This document shows positions 31,585 to 39,120 of a stretch of 64,000 bases of DNA, piece after piece. Position 1 is the first letter of the stretch; each line of letters starts with the position of its first letter. Made by a program: the position numbers and the translations under genes. Below the pieces are notes generated by a model. It worked only from the letters and a program-made list of their open reading frames with translations. It searched no databases and had not been told where the DNA came from. The DNA is from Hymenobacter perfusus (lineage in GTDB: Bacteria > Bacteroidota > Bacteroidia > Cytophagales > Hymenobacteraceae), in the NCBI RefSeq assembly GCF_003944765.1, contig NZ_RWIU01000001.1, positions 1,054,001 through 1,118,000 on the forward strand. Direction: 5' to 3'.

Positions 31585-32459
31585 TATTTCACCATTGCCC
31601 GCAGAGCGGTTTCGTAGCGAGATAGGGCCTGGTCGTCGGAGGCCAGGTAGAGGAAGGGCTCGATGAGCTCCAACTCCATCAGCAGCAGTTCACCGTCCTG
31701 GTTGAGGCCATCTACGCGGGCGTAGAGGCAGCCGGCGGCAAAGCGGCGCACAATGTCGTCGGCGGCGCGGCGCAGGTGGGCGGGAGCCTGCCGGGGCTCG
31801 ATGCCGCCGCCCAGGTAGTGCTGCACCCGGAAGTCGCCCGATTTAGGCGTTTTCAGCACGCAATGGCTGTATTCGCCGCCGTAATAGAGTAATGACCACT
31901 CGCCTTCTTCCTGAATGCGGGCTTGAAACGGCTGGGCCAGAAAGTCCTCGTGCTGCAACAGCTCGGTGAGCAAGGGCTGGCGCACGGCCGTGTCTTGGCG
32001 GGTGAGCACGAAGGTATTTTTGGCCCCGCCGCTCACGGCCGGCTTAATCACCAGCTGCTCCTGCCCCATTTCGGCAAGGAGGGCCGCTGCCTCCACGGCC
32101 TGACCGCGCGGCAACAGGCGCGTGGGCACAATGCGTACGCCGGCCTGTTCCATTTCCAAGAGGTATTTCTTGTCGGCGTTCCAGCGGATGGTGGTGGCGG
32201 GGTTGAGCATGCGCACGCCCAGCTGCTGCATGCGGTCCAGCCACTCGTAAAACTCCGTTACCCGGTCAAAATAATCCCAGGGCGACTTCACCAGCACGAC
32301 GTCGTAGCGCAACCAGTCAACGGCCGGGTTGCTCCAGATGCGGGGCTCCACGGTGTGGCCCTGCGCGCGCAGGTAGCGGGTGAGCAGGCTGTCTTCATCA
32401 TCCACGTTGGGCGCGGCGTACTGAGCCAGACTTTCGCAGGTAACCAGGGCAATATTCAT
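31584..32459 (-). CDS. ATP-grasp domain protein
   Basis: This 291-residue protein of the ATP-grasp superfamily, start MNIALVTCESLAQY, is likely to join a carboxylate to an amine or thiol using ATP. Visible are NADKKYLLEMEQAGVRIVPT (N-lobe), LVIKPAVSGGAKNT (ATP-binding lysine and Gly-rich loop), EWSLLYYGGEYSHCVLK and the C-terminal LLMELELIEPFLYL, which carries metal-binding Glu residues. No RiPP precursor, peptidase or transporter lies next to it, so it is not a clear graspetide enzyme. The last codons (MVK, stop) are written by the class B repeat. Confidence 0.82.
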   Translation of the reverse strand: MNIALVTCESLAQYAAPNVDDEDSLLTRYLRAQGHTVEPRIWSNPAVDWLRYDVVLVKSPWDYFDRVTEFYEWLDRMQQLGVRMLNPATTIRWNADKKYLLEMEQAGVRIVPTRLLPRGQAVEAAALLAEMGQEQLVIKPAVSGGAKNTFVLTRQDTAVRQPLLTELLQHEDFLAQPFQARIQEEGEWSLLYYGGEYSHCVLKTPKSGDFRVQHYLGGGIEPRQAPAHLRRAADDIVRRFAAGCLYARVDGLNQDGELLLMELELIEPFLYLASDDQALSRYETALRAMVK

Positions 32460-32636
32460 CACGGATTTAAACGAATTCATCGGACTACGCGGATTCGGGG
32501 CGGATTCGCAGAACACGCGCATGGGCTACTAGACGGCAAAGAACCTTCCGGGTTGCGCTTCGTGGCCATTGGCGGGGCCTGAAGTGAAACATCCCAAATC
32601 CGTGCAATCCGATGAATCCGCATAATCCGCGCGCTA
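32460..32636. repeat. Low-complexity GGATT-word inverted repeat
   Basis: The left side carries ACGGATTT ... CGCGGATTCGG words and the right side AATCCG words (AAATCCGTGCAATCCGATGA), imperfectly complementary. It fills the gap between the M20 gene, whose stop TAG is the first three bases of the element, and the start of the ATP-grasp gene. Confidence 0.6.
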
Positions 32637-33950
32637 CTTTTTGGTGGCGGCCAGGTAATCGGTGGCCAGCGTGACGAGGGTGCGCACGCCCAAGGTCAGG
32701 CCGCTTTCGTCGATGAAGAAGCCGGCGGTGTGGTGCGGGGCGGTTTCGGCGGGGTTTTTCCCCTTCGGCATGCCGCCCACGAACACGAATACGCCGGGCA
32801 CTTTCCCTTGGTAGAAGGCAAAGTCCTCGGCCCCGGTCACGGCTTTCTGCACCCGCACGTTGGCCGGACCGGCGGCGCGCTGCAGGCTGGGTACCATCTG
32901 CTCGGTCAGGCGCGGGTCGTTGTAGGTGATGGGGGCGTAGTTTACAATGTCGACTTCGGCGGTAGCCCCGGCGCTTTCGGCAATGCCCGTGGCGGTGCGG
33001 CGCACGGCGGCCCACACTTTCTGCTGCATTTCCTTGTTGAGGCAGCGGATGGTGCCGGTCAGCTCCACCTGCTCGGGGATGATGTTGTTGCGCACCCCGC
33101 CGTGCACCATGCCCACCGTCAGCACCACCGCATCCTCCGTCAGCTCGGCCTGGCGGCTGACGATGGTTTGCAGGCCCAGCACAATCTGGGCGGCGGTTAC
33201 TACCGGGTCCACGGCCAGCCACGGGTACGCCCCGTGCGCCGATTTGCCCTTTACCTTGATGTTGAACACATCAGACGACGCCATTTCGCCCCCGGGCCGG
33301 TAGCTGAGCTGGCCGACCTCCGTCTGAGCCTGAATGTGCACCCCGAAAATGGCGTCCACCTTGGGCTTATCGAGTACGCCTTCCTTCACCATCAGACGGG
33401 CGCCGCCTTCCTGGCCGGGCAGGGAGCCTTCCTCGGCGGGCTGGAAGATAAACTTCACGGTGCCGGGCAGCTCCTGGCGCATTTTCACCAGTACTTCGGC
33501 CGCGCCCAGCAGCATGGCTACGTGGGTGTCGTGGCCACAGGCGTGCATCACGCCCACTTCCTGGCCGTTGTACTGGGTGCGGACTTTGGAGGCGAAGGGC
33601 AGGGCGTTGCTTTCCGTCACGGGCAGGCCGTCCATATCGGCGCGCAGGGCCACCACGGGGCCGGGCTTGCCGCCTTTCAGCAATGCCACCACGCCGGTGC
33701 GGGCCACGCCGGTCTGCACCTCCAGGCCCAGCTTGCGCAGATGCTCGGCCACCAGCGCGGCGGTGCGGGTTTCCTGGTTGCCCAGCTCCGGGTGCTCATG
33801 CAAATCACGCCGCCAGGCAATTACCTGGGCTTCCTGCTGAGCCGCCAGTTTGGCAATGCGCTCGGCCGGAAAGGCGGGTTTGGTCTGGGCGAAAGCGGGG
33901 GCAGCACTCAGTAAAGTAACGGCCAGGGCCGATAGGTAGCGGTGGTTCAT
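32634..33950 (-). CDS. Secreted M20 family amidohydrolase
   Basis: This 438-residue hydrolase has a signal peptide (MNHRYLSALAVTLLSAAPAFAQ). It belongs to M20D (amidohydrolases that cut N-acyl amino acids or hippurate-like amides). Motifs are ALRADMDGLPV, the metal site HACGHDTHVAMLLGAA, the catalytic IFQPAEEGS and the C-terminal metal His in HHTAGFFIDESG. The dimerisation domain lies at about 215-330. Signal peptide and family point to a periplasmic enzyme. The substrate is not known. Confidence 0.92.
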   Translation of the reverse strand: MNHRYLSALAVTLLSAAPAFAQTKPAFPAERIAKLAAQQEAQVIAWRRDLHEHPELGNQETRTAALVAEHLRKLGLEVQTGVARTGVVALLKGGKPGPVVALRADMDGLPVTESNALPFASKVRTQYNGQEVGVMHACGHDTHVAMLLGAAEVLVKMRQELPGTVKFIFQPAEEGSLPGQEGGARLMVKEGVLDKPKVDAIFGVHIQAQTEVGQLSYRPGGEMASSDVFNIKVKGKSAHGAYPWLAVDPVVTAAQIVLGLQTIVSRQAELTEDAVVLTVGMVHGGVRNNIIPEQVELTGTIRCLNKEMQQKVWAAVRRTATGIAESAGATAEVDIVNYAPITYNDPRLTEQMVPSLQRAAGPANVRVQKAVTGAEDFAFYQGKVPGVFVFVGGMPKGKNPAETAPHHTAGFFIDESGLTLGVRTLVTLATDYLAATKK

Positions 33951-34190
33951 AAGGAAGCGTTCAAGACGTAGCGGAATGCCCGGCGGCGCTGGAAGCTTGG
34001 GGCCGCCCCGGCCGGGCAATGTAAGTCTGAACCCGGCAGAATGGAAATTCCAAGCCGCTGACAGCCCGCATTACCGCCAGAAAGTTGCGCCCCGCCCGAA
34101 TTTCCGATGCTTCTTTGCGACCTCCTCCCCGGCCCGACAGGCGGCAGCCTGCCGAACCGGAGCGAACATCATTCGAAGGACTGCCCTATT

Positions 34191-34847
34191 ATGTTACCTG
34201 TTGATTCCCTGACCTGGCCGGCCGCGTGGCGGCATTCCGCTTTCCGCAGACGGCTGATAGTGGTAGTGGCACTGCTGCTGCTGCTGGCCAGTCAGTTGCC
34301 GCGCTACTTTGCCTGGGTGCAGGCCCGTCCCGGCCGCGTGCTGCCCGACCCGCTACTGGCCTGGCTGCCGGCCCACGATGTTTCGGGGGCTACGTTTGCC
34401 GTCATTTACCTGGGTATCGGGCTGGGGGTGCTGACGCTGCTATCCCGGCCGGCGCGGCTGCTGCGGGCGCTGTGGGCTTACCTGGGGCTGCATGGGCTGC
34501 GCTGCCTCACGCTGCTGCTGCTGCCGCTGGAGCCGCCGCCGGGCTTGGTGCTCCTGCGCGACCCGCTGGTGGATCAACTCATTTACGCCGCCCCCGCTCC
34601 CATCACCAAGGACCTGTTTTTTTCGGGCCACACGGCCACGCTGCTGTTGCTGGCCCTGGCCGTGCCGGCCGGCTGGCGGCGGCAGGTCCTACTGGCAGGT
34701 GCCGTAGCCATCGGCGCGCTGGTGCTGGTGCAGCACGCGCACTACACGTACGATGTGCTGGCCGCTCCGCTGTTTGTGGGGTTGGCGTGGTGGGCTAGTG
34801 GGGCGGCCGTGGAGAGAACGTCATTCCGAGCGAAGACGCAGCCGTAG
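34191..34847 (+). CDS. PAP2_C (sphingomyelin-synthase-like) membrane protein
   Basis: This 218-residue protein has about six membrane helices. The catalytic pattern of the PAP2_C family is present: DLFFSGHTATLLLL (His of the SGHT motif) and AHYTYDVLAAP (His and Asp). The family moves or removes lipid phosphate head groups. The last ten residues (TSFRAKTQP and the preceding Arg region) and the stop codon are encoded by the class A repeat that begins at 34815, so the original C-terminus was probably replaced when the element arrived. Confidence 0.82.
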   Translation: MLPVDSLTWPAAWRHSAFRRRLIVVVALLLLLASQLPRYFAWVQARPGRVLPDPLLAWLPAHDVSGATFAVIYLGIGLGVLTLLSRPARLLRALWAYLGLHGLRCLTLLLLPLEPPPGLVLLRDPLVDQLIYAAPAPITKDLFFSGHTATLLLLALAVPAGWRRQVLLAGAVAIGALVLVQHAHYTYDVLAAPLFVGLAWWASGAAVERTSFRAKTQP

Positions 34848-35046
34848 TCGAGGAATCTCGCGTACTGACGTGGTTGGAAAAAGAACGTCCGGCTGAGGCG
34901 CAGTCGAAGCATCTCCCGTGCTGACGTTGCCTCAATAGCCCAGGGTTTAAACCCTGGGCTACGGAGTGATGGTCATTGGATTAGCATTGCAACATCAGCA
35001 CGCGAGATTCCTCGACTGTGCTTCGCCACGCTCAGAATGACGTTCT
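34815..35046. repeat. Class A inverted repeat with duplicated left arm and nested REP
   Basis: The left side holds two successive arm copies (34815-34871 and 34882-34930), then a 26-bp REP palindrome (34936-34961), then one right arm (34989-35046). Words are GAACGTCATTCCGAGCG, GTCGAGGAATCTCGCG and their complements. The first left arm overlaps the 3' end of the PAP2_C gene. It separates two convergent genes. Confidence 0.88.
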
Positions 35047-35070
35047 GATTTCTCTTGTCACCCTGCCTCA

Positions 35071-35853
35071 CTACTTCAGATGCTTCTCGTAGATGCCGGC
35101 GGCAATACGTTCCGTCAGGCTTTTGGGCACGAAGCTGGTGAGGGCGGCTGACACCTTATTCAGGGCTCCGGGAATGAGTTCGGACTCGCCGGCCAGCAGG
35201 GCCGCAATGCCGGCCTGGGCTACTTGCTCCGGTGTCATCGACACCTTGTTGGCGGTGGCCTGCAAATCGGCATTCATACCGGCACGGTCGGCGAAATCGG
35301 TGGTGGTGGCGCCGGGGCTGAGGCAGGTGACGGAGACGCCCGTTTCGCGCAGCTCATAGCGCAGGCCGCGGCTGAAGCTGAGCAGAAACGCCTTGCTGGC
35401 CGCGTAGAGCGTGAGCGTGGGCACGGCCTGGTAAGCGGCGGTGCTGGCCACGTTCAGAATGTACGCTTTCGGCTGGCGGCGCAGCACCGGGAGCAACGCG
35501 TACGTCAGCTCCACGGGCAGGTGCATGTTCAGCCGGAGCATGTTCTGCTGCTGCTCCAGCGGTAGCTCTTCAAACCGGCCCCACAGACCGTAACCCGCGT
35601 TGTTTACCAGCACGGCCAGCTCCGTAGTTTGGGCCGTGGCCCAGGCGGTGAGCTGAATGGCCGCGCCGGGCGCGGCTAAGTCCAGCGGCAGCACCCGCGC
35701 CTTCCGGCCTAGCTGCCGCACCTCGGTGGCAGCCTGCTCCAGCTGGTCTTCCGAGCGGGCCGTGAGCAGCACATCGTAGCCGCGCCGGGCCAGCTCCAGG
35801 GCCATTGCCCGCCCAATTCCGCGCGAGGCGCCGGTGATAAGTGCTGTTTTCAA
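35071..35853 (-). CDS. Short-chain dehydrogenase/reductase (DltE-like)
   Basis: This 260-residue SDR has TGASRGIGRAMALEL at 8-22, NNAGYGLWGRFEELP near residue 88, and the catalytic Tyr/Lys in LTLYAASKAFLLSFS. The pattern of NAGYGxxGxF and SPGATTTDF is typical of the classical SDR subgroup related to DltE/YqjQ acyl or ketone reductases. The substrate is unknown. It lies between a class A repeat (downstream) and a class B hairpin (upstream). Confidence 0.88.
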   Translation of the reverse strand: MKTALITGASRGIGRAMALELARRGYDVLLTARSEDQLEQAATEVRQLGRKARVLPLDLAAPGAAIQLTAWATAQTTELAVLVNNAGYGLWGRFEELPLEQQQNMLRLNMHLPVELTYALLPVLRRQPKAYILNVASTAAYQAVPTLTLYAASKAFLLSFSRGLRYELRETGVSVTCLSPGATTTDFADRAGMNADLQATANKVSMTPEQVAQAGIAALLAGESELIPGALNKVSAALTSFVPKSLTERIAAGIYEKHLK

Positions 35854-35873
35854 GGGTGACGTTGTGAAGGGTA

Positions 35874-35932
35874 AAATTGTGAAGGGGGAAGTTGTGAAGG
35901 CAGAACTTTCACAACTTCCCCCTTCACAATTT
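35874..35932. repeat. Class B hairpin (25-bp perfect arms)
   Basis: AAATTGTGAAGGGGGAAG words at 35874-35898 pair perfectly with 35908-35932, loop 9 bases. The stop codon TAG of the PhyH-type gene lies at the edge of the right arm (TAGTGAAATTGTG on the minus strand). Confidence 0.88.
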
Positions 35933-35934
35933 CA

Positions 35935-36750
35935 CTATTTAACCAAGTGTAAAAACCGCAGATAGAACGGGGTGGGGCTGTTTTCGTGCTTGGGCTCGTA
36001 CTTGCCGGCAATGATGGGCACGTACATCACGCGGCGGCGCGAAACCTCCCCTACCAGCGGCGACTGGGCCACGCGGTGCCACATCCGGCCGTCGTGCACG
36101 GTCAGGTCGCCGGGCTCGGTTTCCACGGCTATTTCGTGGTCGTCGGGGCCTACGTCTTTGTAGTATTTCTTGCGGAAGAGGATGTCGCGCAGGCTTTGGC
36201 GGTGGGTGCCGGGAATCACGCGCAGGCCGCCGTTGGTGGCGGGCGTGCCATCGAGGTGGACGCCCACGTTCAGCATCGGCCCGATTTTCTTGCCGTAGAA
36301 CACGTCCCGCAGCGAGTCGGTGTGCCAGCCCATCTGCGAGAACTCCGAGCCCGGCACGTTCACATAGTGGTTAATCACGAGGCCGTCCTTCTCGTTTTCG
36401 CCCACCCGGCCGCCCGGGGCTTCCAGCAGCGGAAACAGCGCCCGAAAACGCGGATCCTGCAAGAACTCGTGCAGCACCGGGCTGTGGTGGGAAGCAAAGG
36501 CAAACCGCTGCACAATGGGCGAGCCGTCCACGTCGCGGCCGTATTTGATGGGGACACCGTTGACTTTCTTCACGTCTTCAGCCAGCCAGCGACGCTGCAC
36601 GTCTTCGGAGGCGCGCAGCAGATCGGCTACGGTATCCGGCGAAACGAAGCCCCGGAAATGCAGAAAACCATAGCGTTGAAAGAAATCCAGCTGTTCCGGA
36701 GTCAGGCTTTCGCCCAGCGTAAAGCGCGGATAATGTTGTTGAGGGGACAT
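35935..36750 (-). CDS. Phytanoyl-CoA dioxygenase family oxygenase
   Basis: This 271-residue Fe(II)/2-oxoglutarate-dependent dioxygenase of the PhyH family has the facial triad His143, Asp145 (GWHTDSL) and His225 (DGRMWHRVA). The 2-oxoglutarate arginine is likely in SRRRVMYVP. The family hydroxylates fatty acids, small molecules or natural products; the substrate here is unknown. An exact -7 box TATCTTTG on the minus strand lies 41 bases upstream, and the WG-repeat gene is divergent. Confidence 0.88.
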   Translation of the reverse strand: MSPQQHYPRFTLGESLTPEQLDFFQRYGFLHFRGFVSPDTVADLLRASEDVQRRWLAEDVKKVNGVPIKYGRDVDGSPIVQRFAFASHHSPVLHEFLQDPRFRALFPLLEAPGGRVGENEKDGLVINHYVNVPGSEFSQMGWHTDSLRDVFYGKKIGPMLNVGVHLDGTPATNGGLRVIPGTHRQSLRDILFRKKYYKDVGPDDHEIAVETEPGDLTVHDGRMWHRVAQSPLVGEVSRRRVMYVPIIAGKYEPKHENSPTPFYLRFLHLVK

Positions 36751-36790
36751 AAGCAGAGGCGGTCAGATAACGCGCCTGATGAGGCAGGGG

Positions 36791-36798
36791 CAAAGATA
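36791..36798 (-). promoter_or_regulatory. Bacteroidota -7 box for the PhyH gene
   Basis: The minus strand reads TATCTTTG, 41 bases before the start. No -33 TTTG at the normal distance. Confidence 0.5.
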
Positions 36799-36911
36799 CG
36801 ACGCCAAACCGGCCGATTGGCATGAATTGCCAACCCGGGTTAGCCCGGCTCCGGTCCGCAAGATGGGCGGCGGCCGGTGAAGAACGAGTGAACCAAACCG
36901 CAAAGCGGGCG

Positions 36912-36940
36912 TTTGGTTTTGCCGGGGTTGCGTACCTTCG
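36912..36940 (+). promoter_or_regulatory. Likely promoter of the WG-repeat gene
   Basis: TTTG at 36912-36915 and TACCTTCG at 36933-36940, spaced by 17 bases, 37 bases before the ATG. Confidence 0.5.
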
Positions 36941-36977
36941 CCGGGTATAGCTGGTGCTCTCCCAACCCTCGTCGCGC

Positions 36978-37772
36978 ATGAAACGACTTCTGCTTCCGGT
37001 GCTGCTGCTGCTGAGCGTGGTAGCTGCGCCCGCCGGGCAGGCCCAGACTGCGCCCTCCCGCCTCGTGCCGTTCCGGCAGGGTACCCGCTGGGGCTACGCC
37101 GACCACACCCGCCGGCTGGTACTGCCCGCCCGCTTCGATGAGGCTGGCCCCTTCGTGGAGGAAATTGCCTGGGTGCGACTGGGCCAGCTCTACGGCTACA
37201 TTGATGGCGGCGGCAACCCCGTAACGCCCGTACAGTACACCCGTGCCGGCAACTTCCGCCAGGGCCGGGCCACCGTGGAGCAGGCCGGCGAAACGTTCGA
37301 CATTGGCGTAACCGGCCGTCGCCTCACCGAGTCCGCCCCGCCCGAACCCGAGGAGGAACCGCTGGAACAGGGCGACGTGGTGCGCAAGGATGGCAAAGTA
37401 GGCTTCCGCTTCACCGTAGGCACGGCCTCGGTACCGGCCATTTACGACGAAATCCGGGACAACTACAACGGCCTGCTGTTCGTGCGCATGGCCGATAAGT
37501 GGGGCGTTATCAACGGCAAGGGCAAGCTGGTGCAGCCGGTGCAGTACCAAACCATCCGGCTTACCGGCAACCTCGCGTTTCCGGTGGTGCAGCTGGCCGG
37601 CCTGTTCGGCTACCTTGATGCCGAGGGCAACCGCCTCACTGATATCCGCTACCGCCAGGCCGAGCCGTTTGCCGAAGGCGTGGCCCGTGTGCAACTCCCC
37701 GACGGCCAGATCGGCTACCTGGATGCCAGCGGCCGGGAGTTCTGGGAGGAAGCCCCCACCAGCGGGCAGTAG
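36978..37772 (+). CDS. Secreted WG-repeat protein
   Basis: This 264-residue protein has a signal peptide (MKRLLLPVLLLLSVVAAPAGQAQ) and at least four WG (KWG) repeats: RWGYADHTRRLVLPARFDEA, LYGYIDGGGNPVTPVQYT, KVGFRFTVGTASVPAIYDEI, KWGVINGKGKLVQPVQYQ and LFGYLDAEGNRLTDIRY. Such repeats form beta-propeller-like structures that bind other proteins or ligands. There is no enzyme domain. It faces the PhyH gene with a shared promoter region. Confidence 0.88.
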   Translation: MKRLLLPVLLLLSVVAAPAGQAQTAPSRLVPFRQGTRWGYADHTRRLVLPARFDEAGPFVEEIAWVRLGQLYGYIDGGGNPVTPVQYTRAGNFRQGRATVEQAGETFDIGVTGRRLTESAPPEPEEEPLEQGDVVRKDGKVGFRFTVGTASVPAIYDEIRDNYNGLLFVRMADKWGVINGKGKLVQPVQYQTIRLTGNLAFPVVQLAGLFGYLDAEGNRLTDIRYRQAEPFAEGVARVQLPDGQIGYLDASGREFWEEAPTSGQ

Positions 37773-37924
37773 GCCGGTGTATCTTTTGGCTGCTAAGACG
37801 CTGCTCCCGTTTTTCGGGCGTTGACTACTTGTGCCGATACCGCAGCAACTGAAATCGGTCAGCAGCCGGAAATATCAATAGCCGTTTCTATACCGTTTAT
37901 ATTCCGCATCTTATCCTTCCGATT

Positions 37925-38686
37925 ATGCTACCGCTCCCCATCCTTAACGTCCGCCTTAGCGCCTGCTCCGAAGACTGGCAGCAGATGACGCCCACCGCCC
38001 AGGGCCGCCACTGCGCCCAGTGCCGTCGCACGGTCCTCGATTTCACCGAAGCCACCCAACCGGAGCTGGAAGCCGCGTTCCGAGACTCCCCCGACGGCCG
38101 GGTGTGCGGCCGTTTCTGGCCGGAGCAGCTGGCCCTGGAGCAACCCGCCCCGTTACCGCGCCGCGTGGCCCTGCGCCCCCGGCAGCGGAAGTTTCTGGTG
38201 GCGCTGCTGCTGGTATGCGGGCTGGGGCTGTCGGCGCGGGAGGCGGTGGGGCAGGCTGCTCTTTGCTTTAAGCCGGGGCAAAACGAGTTATTTGAGCCGC
38301 TTGCTGACGTAACGGCCGCTGCCATGGGATTAGAAAAACCATCAACTGTTGAGCACTCTGCATCATTGCCATTCGTAGGAATGGTAGTGGAGCGAATGCC
38401 GGAGTTTAAAGGCGGGCAGAAAGGCGTGCTGTCCTTTTTGCAGCAGAACCTGCACTATCCTGACGGAGCGACTTCTGCCGGGAGGATTTTGGTCACTTTC
38501 ACCGTGGCAGCTAATGGTCGGGTTAAAGACGCCAGCATTGTTAAAGGTCTGGAACCACTGCTGGACCAGGAAGTACTGCGAGTTATTGAGTTGATGCCAG
38601 CCTGGCAACCGGGAAGCCAACGCGGTAAGGCTGTTGATATTCGGTATACAGTGCCCGTAACCTTTACCTCTCAGGACGATGAATAG
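37925..38686 (+). CDS. TonB-type energy transducer with N-terminal Cys-rich head
   Basis: This 253-residue protein has a cytoplasmic head with four cysteines (Cys14, Cys30, Cys33, Cys61; CSEDWQQM ... HCAQCRRTVLDF), one membrane helix (about 88-106) and a C-terminal TonB domain (about 165-250: YPDGATSAGRILVTFTVAAN ... VKGLEPLLDQEVLRVIELM). The Cys head could bind metal and sense the cytosol, which is inference. It is the first of three TonB-domain genes and its stop overlaps the next start by 8 bases. Confidence 0.85.
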   Translation: MLPLPILNVRLSACSEDWQQMTPTAQGRHCAQCRRTVLDFTEATQPELEAAFRDSPDGRVCGRFWPEQLALEQPAPLPRRVALRPRQRKFLVALLLVCGLGLSAREAVGQAALCFKPGQNELFEPLADVTAAAMGLEKPSTVEHSASLPFVGMVVERMPEFKGGQKGVLSFLQQNLHYPDGATSAGRILVTFTVAANGRVKDASIVKGLEPLLDQEVLRVIELMPAWQPGSQRGKAVDIRYTVPVTFTSQDDE

Positions 38687-39116
38687 GCTATTGTCACCTC
38701 CACTGATTGTGTTTCTGTGGCTTCTCAGCTACCACACCATAGCCCAAGCCATTCCAGCAAAGCCTAATTCACCTTTGCCATTCGGCTTCATCCTGGGTGA
38801 CGCATTGTTTCACTGCTCCGGTTGCAAGTATCCGGTCTATAAAGATGGTGGAGTTGAGGGCATGCTTCGCGCCATTAGCAAAAACGTGCGCTTCCCTGAG
38901 CACCTGCAACGGGACGAAAGAGTCTTTGTGCAGTTCACGATTGATGAACACGGACGGGTACGCAACGCTGTGGTAAAACAGCGCCTACAACCCGATGCCG
39001 ATTCAGCTGCCGTGCAGGCCGTCCGGCTGCTGGGCGAATTTACCCCGGCGCTGGATACACACGGCCGGCCAATAGCGGTAAGGCAAACAGTGCCGGTTAC
39101 ATTTCAACTCAAATAG
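38679..39116 (+). CDS. Secreted TonB C-terminal domain protein
   Basis: This 145-residue protein has a signal peptide (MNRLLSPPLIVFLWLLSYHTIAQA) and a TonB C-terminal domain (about 60-143: VRFPEHLQRDERVFVQFTID ... TVPVTFQLK). It lacks a cytoplasmic head and has nothing to contact ExbB/ExbD, so it cannot act as a normal energy transducer. CSGCKYP near residue 46 could be a disulphide pair. It overlaps the previous gene by 8 bases and is 4 bases from the next; base composition is lower in GC than the neighbourhood. Confidence 0.8.
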   Translation: MNRLLSPPLIVFLWLLSYHTIAQAIPAKPNSPLPFGFILGDALFHCSGCKYPVYKDGGVEGMLRAISKNVRFPEHLQRDERVFVQFTIDEHGRVRNAVVKQRLQPDADSAAVQAVRLLGEFTPALDTHGRPIAVRQTVPVTFQLK

Positions 39117-39120
39117 TGGT

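Noticed and set aside
31499..31596. Possible CRISPR-like or tandem repeat array
   Set aside because: Words repeat without spacers of constant size and form inverted arms; no cas genes are present.
31584..32459. ATP-grasp gene as part of a graspetide (RiPP) cluster
   Set aside because: No precursor-like small ORF, transporter or second modifying enzyme is adjacent.
32730..33914. 394-codon plus-strand frame opposite the M20 amidohydrolase
   Set aside because: Shadow frame; the minus strand has the complete M20 motifs.
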